This document shows, one piece after another, positions 24,934 through 39,673 of a DNA stretch of 64,000 bases. Below the pieces are notes generated by a model, which saw only the letters and a list, made by a program, of their open reading frames with translations, was not told the origin of the DNA and did no database searches. The stretch is taken from NCBI RefSeq assembly GCF_032452875.1, contig NW_026893839.1:186001-250000 (forward strand), written 5' to 3'. This stretch comes from Bos javanicus. Lineage: Eukaryota > Chordata > Mammalia > Artiodactyla > Bovidae. A program made the translations under genes and the position numbers. Numbering within the stretch: position 1 is the stretch's first letter; each line of letters opens with the position of its first letter.

Positions 24934-24951
24934 TGGCGACCGAACAGGGAC
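24934..24951 (+). other. Primer binding site, tRNA-Lys3 type
   Basis: Identical to the other sites, two bases after LTR 4. Confidence 0.88.
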
Positions 24952-25146
24952 CTCAGGAGGCAATACTCAAAGAGCTGAGCAGACACGAACCACGCAATCA
25001 GCAGGCAATAAGCATGGAGCTCAGCAGTGACGAATCATGCTGCTCAACTGGCAATAATCAAGCACGTGACCAGGCAGGACTCACGCAGCTCAGCTGGCAA
25101 TTGTCAAGCAGATGAGCTGGCAGGAATCACGCAGCTCAGCAGGCCC
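24952..25146. repeat. G-block after LTR 4
   Basis: A 195-bp block with GAGCTGGCAGG, matching the block after LTR 2 rather than that after LTR 1. Confidence 0.85.
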
Positions 25147-25696
25147 TGATCACGTGACTCTGCAGGCACTGATCACGTGGCTGATCAAGTCCAGATCACG
25201 TGACTGAGCATGCACTGATAACGTGGCTATCATGCACTGATGACGTGACTGCGCATGCACTGATGACGTGGCTGATCGGGCACTGATCACATGGCTCATC
25301 ATGCACTGATCACGTGTTTATCAGGCAATGATCAGTGACTGACAGGCGCTGATCATGGGACTGTGCACGCACTGATCACGTGGCTATCATGCACTGATCA
25401 CGTGACTGCGCATGCACTGATGACGTGGGTGTTCGGGCACTGATCACGTGTTTATCAGGCAGTGATCAGTGACTGACAGGCGCTGATCAGGGGACTGTGC
25501 ACGCACTGATCAGGTGGCTGATCAGGAACTGACCACCTGACTGCGCATGCAGTGATCACGTGGCTGGTCGTTCACTGATCACGTGTTTATCATACGGTGA
25601 TCACGTGACTGAGAGGCGCTGATCACGTGACTGTGCCGTCAGTGATCACGTGGCTGAGCAGGCACTGATATCGTGACTGAGCATGCACTGATCATG

Positions 25697-26297
25697 TGCC
25701 GGGAGCCGGGGAGGCATTCCACTCTAGACAAAGGTCATGAGGAAGGAGGCTCGGCATACGCAAATGCGGGATCGAGCCTCAGGAGTCCACCCGGATATTC
25801 TCGAGCATCTCCCCCCCAAAAAACCGGAGTCTGCCTACTGTATTGCTTTGTGCTCTCACCTCTGATTTCACTGGGGGCTGTCCCCCACCACCATCTCGCT
25901 CTCTCTGTCAAAGAGTTAACTTACAGCTCCAATTCATAAAGTTCCTTGTCATTCTTCCCTTTAACTTCCAGCTGAGTCTCCATCTGGAGCGCGGAACCCA
26001 CCACGCTTACTAATTATGCCTGGGCTGCTAAGACCCACTCGAGAAGGTGTCTAGGGTGAGGCACCTTTCGCTATTCGAGAGGGCGCCTGCGGCCTACGTA
26101 AGTGGTGCAAACTTCTTGTCTTGAAGTTTGATTGGTCTTCCGCGTAAACCAAGCTACTCAGTCTCTTTTCTCCACCGAATTTTCCTACCGAGCTCTCCTC
26201 ATACTATCATTCTTGACATCTCTGATTAGCATATAAATAGTCGCCTAGGCCATCTCTCCTTCGAATACCCTGGATCAGTTCGGGCTGGTCCCCGGCA
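25697..26297 (+). repeat. LTR 5
   Basis: 601 bp with a C7A6 tract, CACTCTAGACAAAGG in place of CACTCTGGACAAAGG, and TATAAATA at 26,232-26,239. It has the last-in-cluster CAGTTCGGG variant. Confidence 0.87.
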
Positions 26298-26299
26298 GG

Positions 26300-26317
26300 T
26301 GGCGACCGAACAGGGAC
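26300..26317 (+). other. Primer binding site, tRNA-Lys3 type
   Basis: Identical to the other sites, two bases after LTR 5. Confidence 0.88.
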
Positions 26318-26345
26318 CTCAGGAGGCAATACTCAAAGAGCTGAG
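26318..26345. repeat. Truncated G-block after LTR 5
   Basis: 28 bp ending at the same breakpoint as after LTR 3. Confidence 0.82.
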
Positions 26346-28005
26346 ATCATGCACACATCAGGTGGCTATTAAGCACTTCTCACCTGGCTGGTCATGCAAT
26401 GTTCACGTAGCTACCATATACTGGTCACGTGACTGATCATGCACAGATCACGTAAATGATCATGCACTGCTCACGTGACTGATCATGTACTGATCACGTG
26501 ACTGATCATGCAGTGATCGGGTGGCTATCATGCACTGCTCACGTGGCTGATCATGCAATGATCACGTAGCAACCATGTACTGGTCACGTGACTGATCATG
26601 CACTGATCACGTGATTAATCCAGCACTGATCACCTGACTCATCATGCACTGAACACGTGGCTGATCACGCACGTATCACGTGACTGATCATGCACTGATC
26701 ACGTAATTGATCAAGCACTGATCACCTGACTCATCATGCACTGAACACGTGGCTGATCACACACGTATCACGTGTCTGACCATGCACTGATCACGTGGCT
26801 GATCATACACTGCTCACGTAACTGATCATGCACTGATCACGTGGCTGATCATACACTGATCAGTTGGCTATCATGCACTTTTTACTTGGCTCATCAAACA
26901 CTGATCACGTGACTGATAATGCACTGATCATCTGGCTATCGTGCACTCATTAACTGGCTATCGTGCACTGATCACGTGGTTGATCATACACTGATCACGA
27001 GACTGATCATGCACTGATCACGTCTATATCATGCACTGATCACATGACTGCCCATGCACTGATCACCCGGATGATCATACACTGATCATGTGACAGATCA
27101 TGCACTGATCACGTGGCTATCATGCACTGCTCACGCGGCTGTTCATGCAATGATCACGTAGCTACCATGTACTGGTCACGTGAGTGATCATGCACTGATC
27201 ACGTAATTGATCATGCACTGATCATGTGGCTGATCATGCACTGATCACGTGGCTGATCATCCACTGATCACGTGACTGATCATGCACAGATCACATAAAT
27301 GATCATGCACTGTTAACGTGAGTGATCATGCACTGATCACGTGACTGATCATGCACTGATCTCGTGGCTATCATGCAAGGCTCATGTGTCTGATCATTCA
27401 ATGATCACCTAGCTACCATATACTGGTCACGTGACTGATCATGCACTGATCACGTAATTGATCATGCACTGATCATGTGGCTGATCATGCACTGATCACG
27501 TGGCTGATCATCCATTGATCACGTGACTGATCATGCACTGATCACGTGACGGATCATGCACTGATCACGTGGCTATCATACACTGATCACTTGGCTGGTC
27601 ATACACTGATCACGTGCCTGGTCATGCACAGATTACATGACTGATCATGCACTGAACACGTGACTGATCATGCACTGATCACGTAACTGATCATGCCCTG
27701 ATCAAGTGGCTATCATGCACTGCTCACGTGGCTCTTCATGCACTGATCACGTAATGGATCATGCACTGATCACGTGGCTGATCATGCAATGATCATGTAG
27801 CTACCATGTACTGGTCCCGTGAGTGACCATTCACTGATCACGTAATTGATCATGCACTGATCACGTGGCAGATCATGCACTGAACACGTGACTGACCATG
27901 CACTGATCACGTGAGTGATCATGCACTGATCACCTGGCTTATCATGTATTGATCATGTGACTGATCATGTGCTGATCATGTTTGGTGTCACACACTGATC
28001 ATGTG
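26346..28005. repeat. D-type array holding the higher-order break
   Basis: The first 360 bp match the flank of cluster A (20,028 onward). At about 26,704 the sequence switches. From about 26,771 to 27,190 it matches about 23,025-23,440, including the CACTTTTTACTTGG monomer. A GTTAACG module follows near 27,310. Confidence 0.82.
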
Positions 28006-28242
28006 CATCTGCAGGCAATGAACAAAGAGCTGAGTAGGCAGGAATCAGTCAGCAGGCTATAATCATGGAACTCAGCTTTGATAAATCATGCTGCTCACCT
28101 GGCAATAATCAACTTGATGAGCAGGAAGGAATTATGCAGCACAGGTGGCAATTGTCAAGGAGATGACAGGCAGGAATCGTACAGCTCAGCTGGCAATTGT
28201 CAAGCAGATGAGCAGACAGTAATCACGCAGCTCAGCAGGCCC
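28006..28242. repeat. G-block 13 (CAATGAAC subfamily, decayed)
   Basis: Related to the block at 7.1 kb, but with CATCTGCAGGC at its start, AGCTTTGATAAATC and CAGGTGGCAATTG. It is closest to the block at 59.4 kb. Confidence 0.8.
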
Positions 28243-31200
28243 TTATCACGTGACTGAGCATGCACTGTTCACGTGGCTATTCACACACCTATCACGTGAA
28301 TAATCATGCACTGAACACGTGGCTCTCATGCACTGATCACATGATTGCACATGCACTGATCACGTAATTGTATGCACTGCTCACGTGGCTATCATGCACT
28401 GATGACGTGGCTGATCATGCACTGATCACGTAGCTATCTTGCACTGATCACTTGGCTAATCATACACTCATCACGGGACTGATCATGAACTGATCACGGC
28501 GCTATCATGCATTGTCTACATGACTCCACATGCACTGATCACGTGGATGATCATGCACTGATCAGGTGACTGACCATGCACTGATCACATGACTGATCAT
28601 CCACCGATCACGTGGCGATCATGCACTGATCACGTGGCTGATCATACACTGATCACGTGACTGATCATGCACTGATCACATGACTGATCATCCACTGATC
28701 ACGTGGCTATCATGCACTGCTCACGCGACTGTTCATGCAATTATCACGTAGCTACCATGTACTCGTCAAGTGAATGATCATGCACTGATCACGTAATTGA
28801 TCATGCACTGATCACGTGGCTGACCATGCACTGATCACGTGACTGATTATCCACTGATCACGTGGCTGATCATGCACTGATCACGTGGCTATCATGCACT
28901 GCTCACGTGGCTGATCATGCAATGATCACGTAGCTACCATGTACTGGTCACGTGACTGATCATGCACTGATCACGTAATTGATCATGCCCTGGTCATGTG
29001 GCTGATCATGCACTGATCACGCGGCTGATCATACACTGATCACGTGACTGATCATGCACTGATCACGTGACTGACCATGCACTGATCACGTGGCTATCAT
29101 GCACTGATCACTTGGCTGGCCATACTGATCACGTGCCTCGTCATGCACTGATCACGTGGCTGATCATGCACTGATCACGTGACTGATCATGCACTGATCA
29201 CGTGGCTATCATGCAGTGATCACGTGGCTATCATGCACAGATCACATGGCTGATCAGGCAATGATCACCTAGCTACCATATACTGGTCACGTGACTGATC
29301 ATGCACTGATCACGTGGCTGATTATGCACTGATCACGTGACTGATCATGCACTGTTCACGAGACTCATCATGCACTGATGACATGGATATCATGCACTGA
29401 TCATGTGTTTGATCATTCAGTGTTCACGTGTCTGACCATGCACTGCTCACGTTGCTGATCATACACTGTTCACGTAACTGATCATGCACTGATCACGTGG
29501 ATTTCATGCATTGATCACGTGGCTGAACATGCACTGTTCACGTGGCTTACCACACACCTGTCACGTGAAAGATCATGCACTGATCACGTGGCTCTCATGC
29601 ACTGATCACGTGGCTGATCATACTCTGCTCACGTAACTGATCATGCACACATTACGTGGCTGATCATGCAATGATCCCGTAGCTACCATGTACTGGTCAC
29701 GTGACTGATCATGCACTGATCACGTGGCTGATCACACACGAATCACGTGACTGATCATGCACTGATCACGTGGCTATCATGCACTAATCACGTGGCTATC
29801 ATTCACTGATCACGTGGATATCATGCACTGATCACGTGGCTGATCACACACGGTATCACATGACTGATCATGCACTGATCACGTGGCTATCATGCACTGA
29901 TCACGTAATTGATCATGCAATGATCACGTGGCTGATCATGCACTGAACACGTGAATAATCATGCACTGATCACGTGACTGATCATGCAATGATCACATGG
30001 CTATCGTGCACTACTAAGGTGGCTGATCATGCAATGATCATGTAGGTACCATGTACCGGTCAGGTCACTGATCATACACGCATCAGGTGACGGATCATGC
30101 ACTGATCACGTGGCTATCATGCACTGAACACTTGGCTGGACATACACTGATCACGTGGCTGATCATGCGATGATCACGCAGCTACCATTTACTGGTCACA
30201 TGACTGATCATGCACTGATCACATGACTGATCATGCAGTGATCACATGGCTATCATGCACTACTCACGTGGCTGATCATGCAATGATCATATAGCTACCA
30301 TGTACAGGTCACGTGAATGATCATACACCCATCAGGTGACTGATCATGCACTGATCACGTGGCTATCATGCACTGATCACGAGACTGATCATGCACTGTT
30401 CACATGACTGATCATGTACTGATCACGTGACTGATCAGTCACTGATCACATGGCTGATCATGCACTGATCACGTGGCTATCATGCACTAGTCACGTGGCT
30501 GATCAGGCAATGATCAAGAAGCTACCATGTACTGGTCACGTGACTGATCATGCACTGATCACGTAATTGATCATGCACTGATCATGTGGCTGATCATGCA
30601 CTGATCACGTGACTGATCATGCACTGATCACGTGACTGATCATGCACTGATCACGTGACTGATCATGCACTGATCACGTGGCTATCATGCACTGATCACT
30701 TGGCTGGACATACACTGATCACGTGGCTGATCATGCGATGATCACGCAGCTACCATGTACTGGTCACATGACTGATCATGCACTGATCACGTGACTGATC
30801 ATGCAGTGATCACGTGGCTATCATGCACTACTCACGTGGCTGATCATGCAATGATCATGTAGCTACCATGTACCGGTCAGTTGACTGATCATACACCCAT
30901 CAGGTGACGGATCATGCACTGATCACGTGGCTATCATGCACTACTCACGTGGCTGATCATGCTATGATCATGTAGCTACCATGTACCGGTCAGGTGACTG
31001 ATCATACACCCATCAGGTGACGGATCATGCACTGATCACGTGGCTATCATGCACTGTTCACGTGGCTCATCATACACTGATCACCTGCCTGGTCATGCAC
31101 AGATCACGTGACAAATCATGAACTGATCACATAGCTATCATGAACTGATCACCTGGCTGATCATGCACTGATCACGTGGCTGATCATGCACTGATACCGT

Positions 31201-31315
31201 GACTGAGCATGGACTGATCACATGACTATCATGTAGTGATCACGTGACTTAATGGCTCTGATCATGTGACTGATCATGCACTGATCATGTTTGCTATCAT
31301 ACACTGATCATGTGC
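28243..31315. repeat. Divergent D-type spacer between higher-order copies
   Basis: The longest interval without a G-block (3.07 kb). Monomers are decayed, with many changes at the CACGTG core. The right end merges into copy 2 between about 30.8 and 31.2 kb; the lead is at about 31,190-31,315. Confidence 0.82.
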
Positions 31316-31510
31316 CTCTGGAGGCAATAAACAAAGAGCTGAGTAGGCGCGAATCAAACAGTCAGCAGGCAATAATCATGGAACTCAGCTGTGAGGAATC
31401 ATGCTGCTCAGCTGGCAATAATCAAGCAGCTGAGCAGGCAGGAATTACGCAGCACAGCTGGCAATTGTCAAGCAGATGAGCAGACAGTAATCACGCAGCT
31501 CAGCAGGCCC
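31316..31510. repeat. G-block 14 (short form)
   Basis: Copy 2 counterpart of G-block 1. It differs by a G for A in GTAGGCGCGAATC. Confidence 0.85.
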
Positions 31511-32517
31511 TGATCACGTGACTGAGCATGCACTGTTCACGTGGCTGATCATACACTGATCACGTGATGATCATGCACTGATCACGTGGATATCATGCAC
31601 TGATCACGTGGCTGATCATACACTGATCACGTGTCTGACCATGCACTGATCACGTGGCTGATCATACACTGCTCACGTAACTGATCATGCACTGATCACG
31701 TGGCTATCATGCACTGATCACGTGGCTGAACATGCACTGATCACGTGGCTGATCACACACTGTCACGTGACATATCATGCACTGATCACGTGGCACTCAT
31801 GCACTGATCACGTGGCTGATCATACACTGATCACGTAACTGATCATGCACACATCACGTGGCTATCATGCACTGATCACGTGGCTGTCATGGAATGATCA
31901 CGTAGCTACATATACTGGTCACGTGACTGATCATGCACTGATCACGTAAATGATCATGCACTGATCACGTGACTGATCATGCACTGATCACGTGACTGAT
32001 CATGCACTGATCACGTGGCTATCATGCACTGATCACGTGGCTGATCATGCACTGATCACGTGCCTGATCATGCACTGATCACATGACTGATCATGCACTG
32101 ATCACGTGACTGATCATGCACTGATCACGTGGCTATCATGCACTACTCACGTGGCTGATCATGCAATGATCATATAGCTACCATGTACAGGTCACGTGAA
32201 TGATCATACACCCATCAGGTGACTGATCATGCACTGATCACGTGGCTATCATGCACTGATCACGTGACTGATCATGCACTGATCACGTCTATATCATGCA
32301 CTGATCACATGACTGCCCATGCACTGATCACGTGGATGATCATACACTAATCATGTGACAGATCATGCACTGATCACGTGGCTGATCATGCACTGATACC
32401 GTGACTGAGCTTGGACTGATCACATGACTATCATGTAGTGATCACGTGACTTAATGGCGCTGATCATGTGACTGATCATGCGCTGATCATGTTTGCTATC
32501 ATACACTGATCATGTGC
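31511..32517. repeat. D-type array
   Basis: Counterpart of 694-1,698, with the same order of variant monomers. Confidence 0.83.
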
Positions 32518-32757
32518 CTCTGGAGGCAATAAACAAAGAGCTGAGTAGGCACGAATCAAACAGTCAGCAGGCAATAATCATGGAACTCAGGTGTGAGGAA
32601 TCATGCTGCTCAGCTGGCAATAATCAAGCAGCTGAGCAGGCAGGAATTACGCAGCACAGCTGACAATTGTCAAGCAGATGACAGGCAGGAATCGTGCAGC
32701 TCAGCTGGCAATTGTCAAGCAGATGAGCAGACAGTAATCACGCAGCTCAGCAGGCCC
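32518..32757. repeat. G-block 15 (long form)
   Basis: Counterpart of G-block 2, but ends GGCCCTG where copy 1 has GGCCCAG. Confidence 0.85.
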
Positions 32758-33821
32758 TGATCACGTGACTGAGCATGCACTGTTCACGTGGCTGATCATA
32801 CACTGATCACGTAACTGATCATGCACTGATCACGTGGCTATCATGCACTGATCACGTGGCTGATCATACACTGTTCACGTGTTTGACCATGCACTGATCA
32901 CGTGGCTGATCATGCACTGATCACGTAACTGATCATGCACTGATCACGTGGCTGATCATGCACTGATCACGTGGCTGATCATGCACTGATCACGTGGCTG
33001 ATCATGCACTGATCACGTGGCTATCATGCACTGATCACTGGCTATCATGCACTGATCACGTGGCTGATCATGCACTGATCACGTGACTGATCATGCACTG
33101 ATCACGTCTATATCATGCACTGATCACGTGACTGATCATGCACTGATCACGCGGATGATCATGCACTGATCATGTGACTGATCATGCACTGATCACGTGG
33201 CTATCATGCACTGATCACGTGGCTGATCATGCACTGATCACGTAGCTACCATGTACTGATCACGTGACTGATCATGCACTGATCACGTAATTGATCATGC
33301 ACTGATCACGTGACTGATCATGCACTGATCACGTGACTGATCATGCACTGATCACGTGACTGATCATGCACTGATCACGTGGCTATCATGCACTGCTCAC
33401 GTGGCTGATCATGCAATGATCACCTAGCTACCATGTACTGGTCACGTGACTGATCATGCACTGATCACGTAACTGATCATGCACTGATCACGTGGCTGAT
33501 CATGCACTGATCACGTGGCTGATCACTGATCATGCACTGATCACGTGACTGATCATGCACTGATCACGTGACTGATCATGCACTGATCACCTGCCTGATC
33601 ATGCACTGATCACGTGACAAATCATGCACTGATCACATGGCTATCATGAACTGATCACGTGGCTGATCATGCACTGATCACGTGGCTGATCATGCACTGA
33701 TACCGTGACTGAGCATGGACTGATCACATGACTATCATGTAGTGATCACGTGACTTAATGGCTCTGATCATGTGAATGATCATGCACTGATCATGTTTGC
33801 TATCATATACTGATCATGTGC
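32758..33821. repeat. D-type array
   Basis: Counterpart of 1,939-3,001. One of the two adjacent GATCACTGGC monomers is restored to GATCACGTGGC. Confidence 0.83.
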
Positions 33822-34060
33822 CTCTGGAGGCAATAAACAAAGAGCTGAGTAGGCACGAATCAAACAGTCAGCAGGCAATAATCATGGAACTCAGCTGTGA
33901 GGAATCATGCTGCTCAGCTGGCAATAATCAAGCAGCTAGCAGGCAGGAATTACGCAGCACAGCTGGCAATTGTCAAGCAGATGACAGGCAGGAATCGTGC
34001 AGCTCAGCTGGCAATTGTCAAGCAGATGAGCAGACAGTAATCACGCAGCTCAGCAGGCCC
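33822..34060. repeat. G-block 16 (long form)
   Basis: Counterpart of G-block 3. It keeps the common GAATCAAACAG and shares the CAGCTAGCAGG deletion. Confidence 0.85.
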
Positions 34061-36090
34061 TGATCACGTGACTGAGCAGGCACTGTTCACGTGGCTGATC
34101 ATACACTGATCACGTGATGATCATGCACTGATCACTTGGATATCATGCACTGATCACGTGGCTGATCATACACTGTTCACGTGTCTGACCATGCACTGAT
34201 CACGTGGCTGATCATACAGTGCTCAGGTAACTGATCATGCACTGATCACGTGGCTATCATGCACTGATCACGTGGCTGAACATGCACTGTTCACGTGGCT
34301 GATCACACACCTGTCACGTGACATATCTTGCACTGATCACGTGGCACTCATGCACTGATCACGTGGCTGATCATACTCTGCTCACGTAACTCATCATGCA
34401 CACATCACGTGGCTATCATGCACTGCTCTCGTGGCTCGTCATGGAATGATCACGTAGCTACCATATACTGGTCACGTGACTGATCATGCACTGATCACGT
34501 TAATGATCATGCACTGTTCACGTGACTGATCATGTACTGATCACGTGACTGATCATGCACTGATCACGTGGCTATCATGCACTGCTCACGTGGCTGATCA
34601 TGCAACGATCACGTAGCAACCATGTACTGGTCACGTGACTGATCATGCACTGATCACGTAATTGATCCTGCACTGATCACGTGGCTCATCATGCACTGAT
34701 CACGTGGCTGATCACACATGTATCACGTGACTGATCATGCACTGATCACGTGGCTATCATGCACTGATCACGTGGCTGATCATGCACTGATCACGTGGCT
34801 ATCATGCACTGATCACGTGGCTGATCATGCACTGATCACGTGACTGATCATGCACTGATCACGTGGCTATCATGCACTGATCACGTGGCTATCATGCACT
34901 GATCACGTGGCTGATCATGCACTGATCACGTAGCTATCATGCACTGATCACGTGACTGATCATGCACTGATCACGTGGCTGATCATGCACTGATCACGTG
35001 ACTGATCATGCACTGATCACGTGACTGATCATGCACTGATCACGTGACTGATCATGCACTGATCACGTGGCTATCATGCACTGATCACGTGGCTGATCAT
35101 GCACTGATCACGTAGCTACCATGCACTGATCACGTGACTGATCATGCACTGATCACGTAACTGATCATGCACTGATCACGTGGCTGATCATGCACTGATC
35201 ACGTGGCTGATCATGCACTGATCACGTGACTGATCATGCACTGATCACGTGACTGATCATGCACTGATCACGTGGCTATCATGCACTGATCACGTGGCTG
35301 ATCATGCACTGATCACGTGCCTGATCATGCACTGATCACATGACTGATCATGCACTGATCACGTGACTGATCATGCACTGATCACGTGGCTATCATGCAC
35401 TGATCACGTGGCTGATCATGCACTGATCACGTAGCTACCATGTACCTGTCAGTGACTGATCATGCACTGATCACGTGACTGATCATGCACTGATCACGTG
35501 GCTATCATGCACTGATCACGTGGCTGATCATGCACTGATCACGTGACTGATCATGCACTGATCACGTGACTGATCATGCACTGATCACGTGGCTATCATG
35601 CACTGATCACGTGGCTGATCATGCACTGATCACGTGGCTGATCATGCACTGATCACGTGACTGATCATGGACTGATCACATGACTGATCATGTAGTGATC
35701 ACGTGTCTATCATGCACTACTCACGTGGCTGATCATGCAATGATCATGTAGCTACCATGTACTGGTCACGTGAATGATCATACACCCATCAGGTGACTGA
35801 TCATGCACTGATCACGTGGCTATCATGCACTGATCACGTGACTGATCATGCACTGATCACGTCTATATCATGCACTGATCACATGACTGCCCATGCACTG
35901 ATCACGTGGATGATCATACACTAATCACGTGACAGATCATGCACTGATCACGTGGCTGATCATGCACTGATCCGTGACTGAGCATGGACTGATCACATGA
36001 CTATCATGTAGTGATCACGTGACTTAATGGCGCTGATCATGTGACTGATCATGCGCTGATCATGTTTGCTATCATACACTGATCATGTGC
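34061..36090. repeat. D-type array with homogeneous core
   Basis: Counterpart of 3,241-5,268. Near-perfect monomers from about 34,730 to 35,660. Differences include GTGGCTGATC for GTAATTGATC near 34,975. Confidence 0.84.
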
Positions 36091-36330
36091 CTCTGGAGGC
36101 AATAAACAAAGAGCTGAGTAGGCACGAATCAAACAGTCAGCAGGCAATAATCATGGAACTCAGCTGTGAGGAATCATGCTGCTCAGCTGGCAATAATCAA
36201 GCAGCTGAGCAGGCAGGAATTACGCAGCACAGCTGGCAATTGTCAAGCAGATGACAGGCAGGAATCGTGCAGCTCAGCTGGCAATTGTCAAGCAGATGAG
36301 CAGACAGTAATCACGCAGCTCAGCAGGCCC
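36091..36330. repeat. G-block 17 (long form)
   Basis: Counterpart of G-block 4, with AGCTGTGAGG in place of AGGTGTGAGG. Confidence 0.85.
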
Positions 36331-36795
36331 TGATCACGTGACTGAGCATGCACTGTTCACGTGGCTGATCATACACTGATCACGTGATGATCATGCACTG
36401 ATCACGTGGCTATCATGCACTGATCACGTGGCTGATCATGCACTGATCACGTGTCTGACCATGCACTGATCACGTGGCTGATCATACAGTGCTCAGGTGA
36501 CTGATCATGCACTGATCACGTGGCTATCATGCACTGATCACGTGGCTGATCATGCACTGATCACGTGCCTGATCATGCACTGATCACGTGACTGATCATG
36601 CACTGATCACGTGGCTATCATGCACTGATCACGTGGCTGATCATGCACTGATCACGTGGCTGATCATGCACTGATACCGTGACTGAGCATGGACTGATCA
36701 CATGACTATCATGTAGTGATCACGTGACTTAATGGCGCTGATCATGTGACTGATCATGCACTGATCATGTTTGCTATCATACACTGATCATGTGC
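36331..36795. repeat. Short D-type array
   Basis: Counterpart of 5,509-5,973 and the same length, 465 bp. Confidence 0.84.
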
Positions 36796-37035
36796 CTCTG
36801 GAGGCAATAAACAAAGAGCTGAGTAGGCACGAATCAAACAGTCAGCAGGCAATAATCATGGAACTCAGCTGTGAGGAATCATGCTGCTCAGCTGGCAATA
36901 ATCAAGCAGCTGAGCAGGCAGGAATTACGCAGCACAGCTGACAATTGTCAAGCAGATGACAGGCAGGAATCGTGCAGCTCAGCTGGCAATTGTCAAGCAG
37001 ATGAGCAGACAGTAATCACGCAGCTCAGCAGGCCC
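36796..37035. repeat. G-block 18 (long form)
   Basis: Counterpart of G-block 5. Confidence 0.85.
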
Positions 37036-37886
37036 TGATCACGTGACTGAGCATGCACTGTTCACGTGGCTGATCATACACTGATCACGTGATGATCATG
37101 CACTGATCACTTAGATATCATGCACTGATCACGTGGCTGATCATACACTGTTCACGTGTCTGACCATGCACTGATCACGTGGCTGATCATACACTGCTCA
37201 CGTAACTGATCATGCACTGATCACGTGGCTATCATGCACTGATCACGTGGCTGATCATGCACTGATCACGTGGCTGATCACACACTGTCACGTGACATAT
37301 CATGCACTGATCACGTGGCACTCATGCACTGATCACGTGGCTGATCATACACTGATCACGTAACTGATCATGCACTGATCACGTGGCTATCATGCACTGC
37401 TCACGTGGCTGTCATGGAATGATCACGTAGCTACCATATACTGGTCACGTGACTGATCATGCACTGATCACGTAAATGATCATGCACTGATCACGTGACT
37501 GATCATGCACTGATCACGTGACTGATCATGCACTGATCACGTGGCTGATCATGCACTGATCACGTGGCTGATCATGCACTGATCACGTGGCTGATCATGC
37601 ACTGATCACGTGGCTATCATGCACTGATCACGTGGCTATCATGCACTGATCACGTGGCTGATCACACACTGATCACGTGACTGATCATGCACTGATCACG
37701 TGACTGATCATGCACTGATCACGTGGCTGATCATGCACTGATCACGTGGCTATCATGCACTGATCACGTGACTGATCATGCACTGATCACATGACTGATC
37801 ATGCACTGATCACGTGGCTTATCATGCACTGATCATGTGACTGATCATGCGCTGATCATGTTTGGTGTCATACACTGATCATGTGC
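37036..37886. repeat. D-type array
   Basis: Counterpart of 6,214-7,063; has GATCACTTAGATATC where copy 1 has GATCACTTGGATATC. Confidence 0.83.
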
Positions 37887-38122
37887 CTCTGGAGGCAATG
37901 AACAAAGAGCTGAGTAGGCACGAATCAGTCAGCAGGCTATAATCATGGAACTCAGCTCTGAGAAATCATGCTGCTCAGCTGGCAATAATCAAGCAGATGA
38001 GCAGGCAGGAATTACGCAGCACAGCTGGCAATTGTCAAGCAGATGACAGGCAGGAATCGTGCAGCTCAGCTGGCAATTGTCAAGCAGATGAGCAGACAGT
38101 AATCACGCAGCTCAGCAGGCCC
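37887..38122. repeat. G-block 19 (CAATGAAC subfamily)
   Basis: Counterpart of the variant block at 7.1 kb, preceded by GTTTGGTGTCATAC. Confidence 0.84.
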
Positions 38123-39673
38123 TGATCACGTGACTGAGCATGCACTGTTCACGTGGCTGATCACACACTGATCACGTGACTGATCATGCACTGATCACGT
38201 GACTGATCATGCACTGATCACGTAGCTATCATGCACTGATCACGTGGCTGATCATGCACTGATCACAGGACTGATCATGCACTGATCACGGGCTATCATG
38301 CACTGATACATGACTGAACATGCACTGATCACGTGGCTGATCATGCACTGATCACGTGACTGATCATGCACTGATCACGTGACTGATCATCACTGATCAC
38401 GTGACTGATCATGCACTGATCACGTGGCTATCATGCACTGATCACGTGGCTGATCATGCAATGATCACGTAGCTACCATGCACTGATCACGTGACTGATC
38501 ATGCACTGATCACGTAATTGATCATGCACTGATCACGTGGCTGATCATGCACTGATCACGTGACTGATCATGCACTGATCACGTGACTGATCATGCACTG
38601 ATCACGTGACTGATCATGCACTGATCACGTGGCTATCATGCACTGATCACGTGGCTGATCATGCACTGATCACGTGGCTATCATGCATGATCACGCAGCT
38701 ACCATGCACTGATCACGTGACTGATCATGCACTGATCACGTGACTGATCATGCACTGATCACGTGGCTATCATGCACTGATCACGTGGCTGATCATGCAC
38801 TGATCACGTAGCTACCATGCACTGATCACGTGACTGATCATGCACTGATCACGTGACTGATCATGCACTGATCACGTGGCTATCATGCACTGATCACGTG
38901 ACTGATCATGCACTGATCACGTGGCTATCATGCACTGATCACGTGGCTGATCATGCACTGATCACGTGGCTGATCATGCGATGATCACGCAGCTATCATG
39001 CACTGATCACGTGACTGATCATGCACTGATCACGTGGCTGATCATGCACTGATCACGTGGCTGATCATGCACTGATCACGTGACTGATCATGCACTGATC
39101 ACGTGACTGATCATGCACTGATCACGTGACTGATCATGCACTGATCACGTGGCTGATCATGCACTGATCACGTGGCTGATCATGCACTGATCACGTGGCT
39201 GATCATGCATGATCACGCAGCTACCATGTACTGGTCACATGACTGATCATGCACTGATCACGTGACTGATCATGCAGTGATCACGTGGCTATCATGCACT
39301 ACTCACGTGGCTGATCATGCAATGATCATGTAGCTACCATGTACAGGTCACGTGAATGATCATACACCCATCAGGTGACTGATCATGCACTGATCACGTG
39401 GCTATCATGCACTGATCACGAGACTGATCATGCACTGATCACGTCTATATCATGCACTGATCACATGACTGCCCATGCACTGATCACGTGGATGATCATA
39501 CACTAATCATGTGACAGATCATGCACTGATCACGTGGCTGATCATGCACTGATACCGTGACTGAGCATGGACTGATCACATGACTATCATGTAGTGATCA
39601 CGTGACTTAATGGCGCTGATCATGTGACTGATCATGCGCTGATCATGTTTGCTATCATACACTGATCATGTGC
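38123..39673. repeat. D-type array, homogeneous core
   Basis: Counterpart of 7,300-8,852. Near-perfect monomers from about 38,150 to 39,200. Confidence 0.84.

Larger units (their letters stand above)
23824..26345 (+). repeat. LTR cluster B: two 1.36-kb units
   Basis: Same layout as cluster A but one unit shorter. LTR starts at 24,334 and 25,697 are 1,363 bp apart. The left flank matches cluster A unit 1; the right end matches cluster A unit 3. Confidence 0.85.
1..26704. repeat. 30.8-kb higher-order repeat, copy 1 (shared part)
   Basis: Eleven G-blocks, LTR cluster A, another G-block and LTR cluster B occur here in the same order and spacing as in 31-57.5 kb. The offset is 30,817 bp at the first G-block and 30,826 bp at the last LTR. 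Identity is high from about 0.36 kb; before that the two copies share module order but differ more. The match ends near 26,704, where this copy reads GTAATTGATC and the second reads GTGGTTATCA. Confidence 0.88.
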
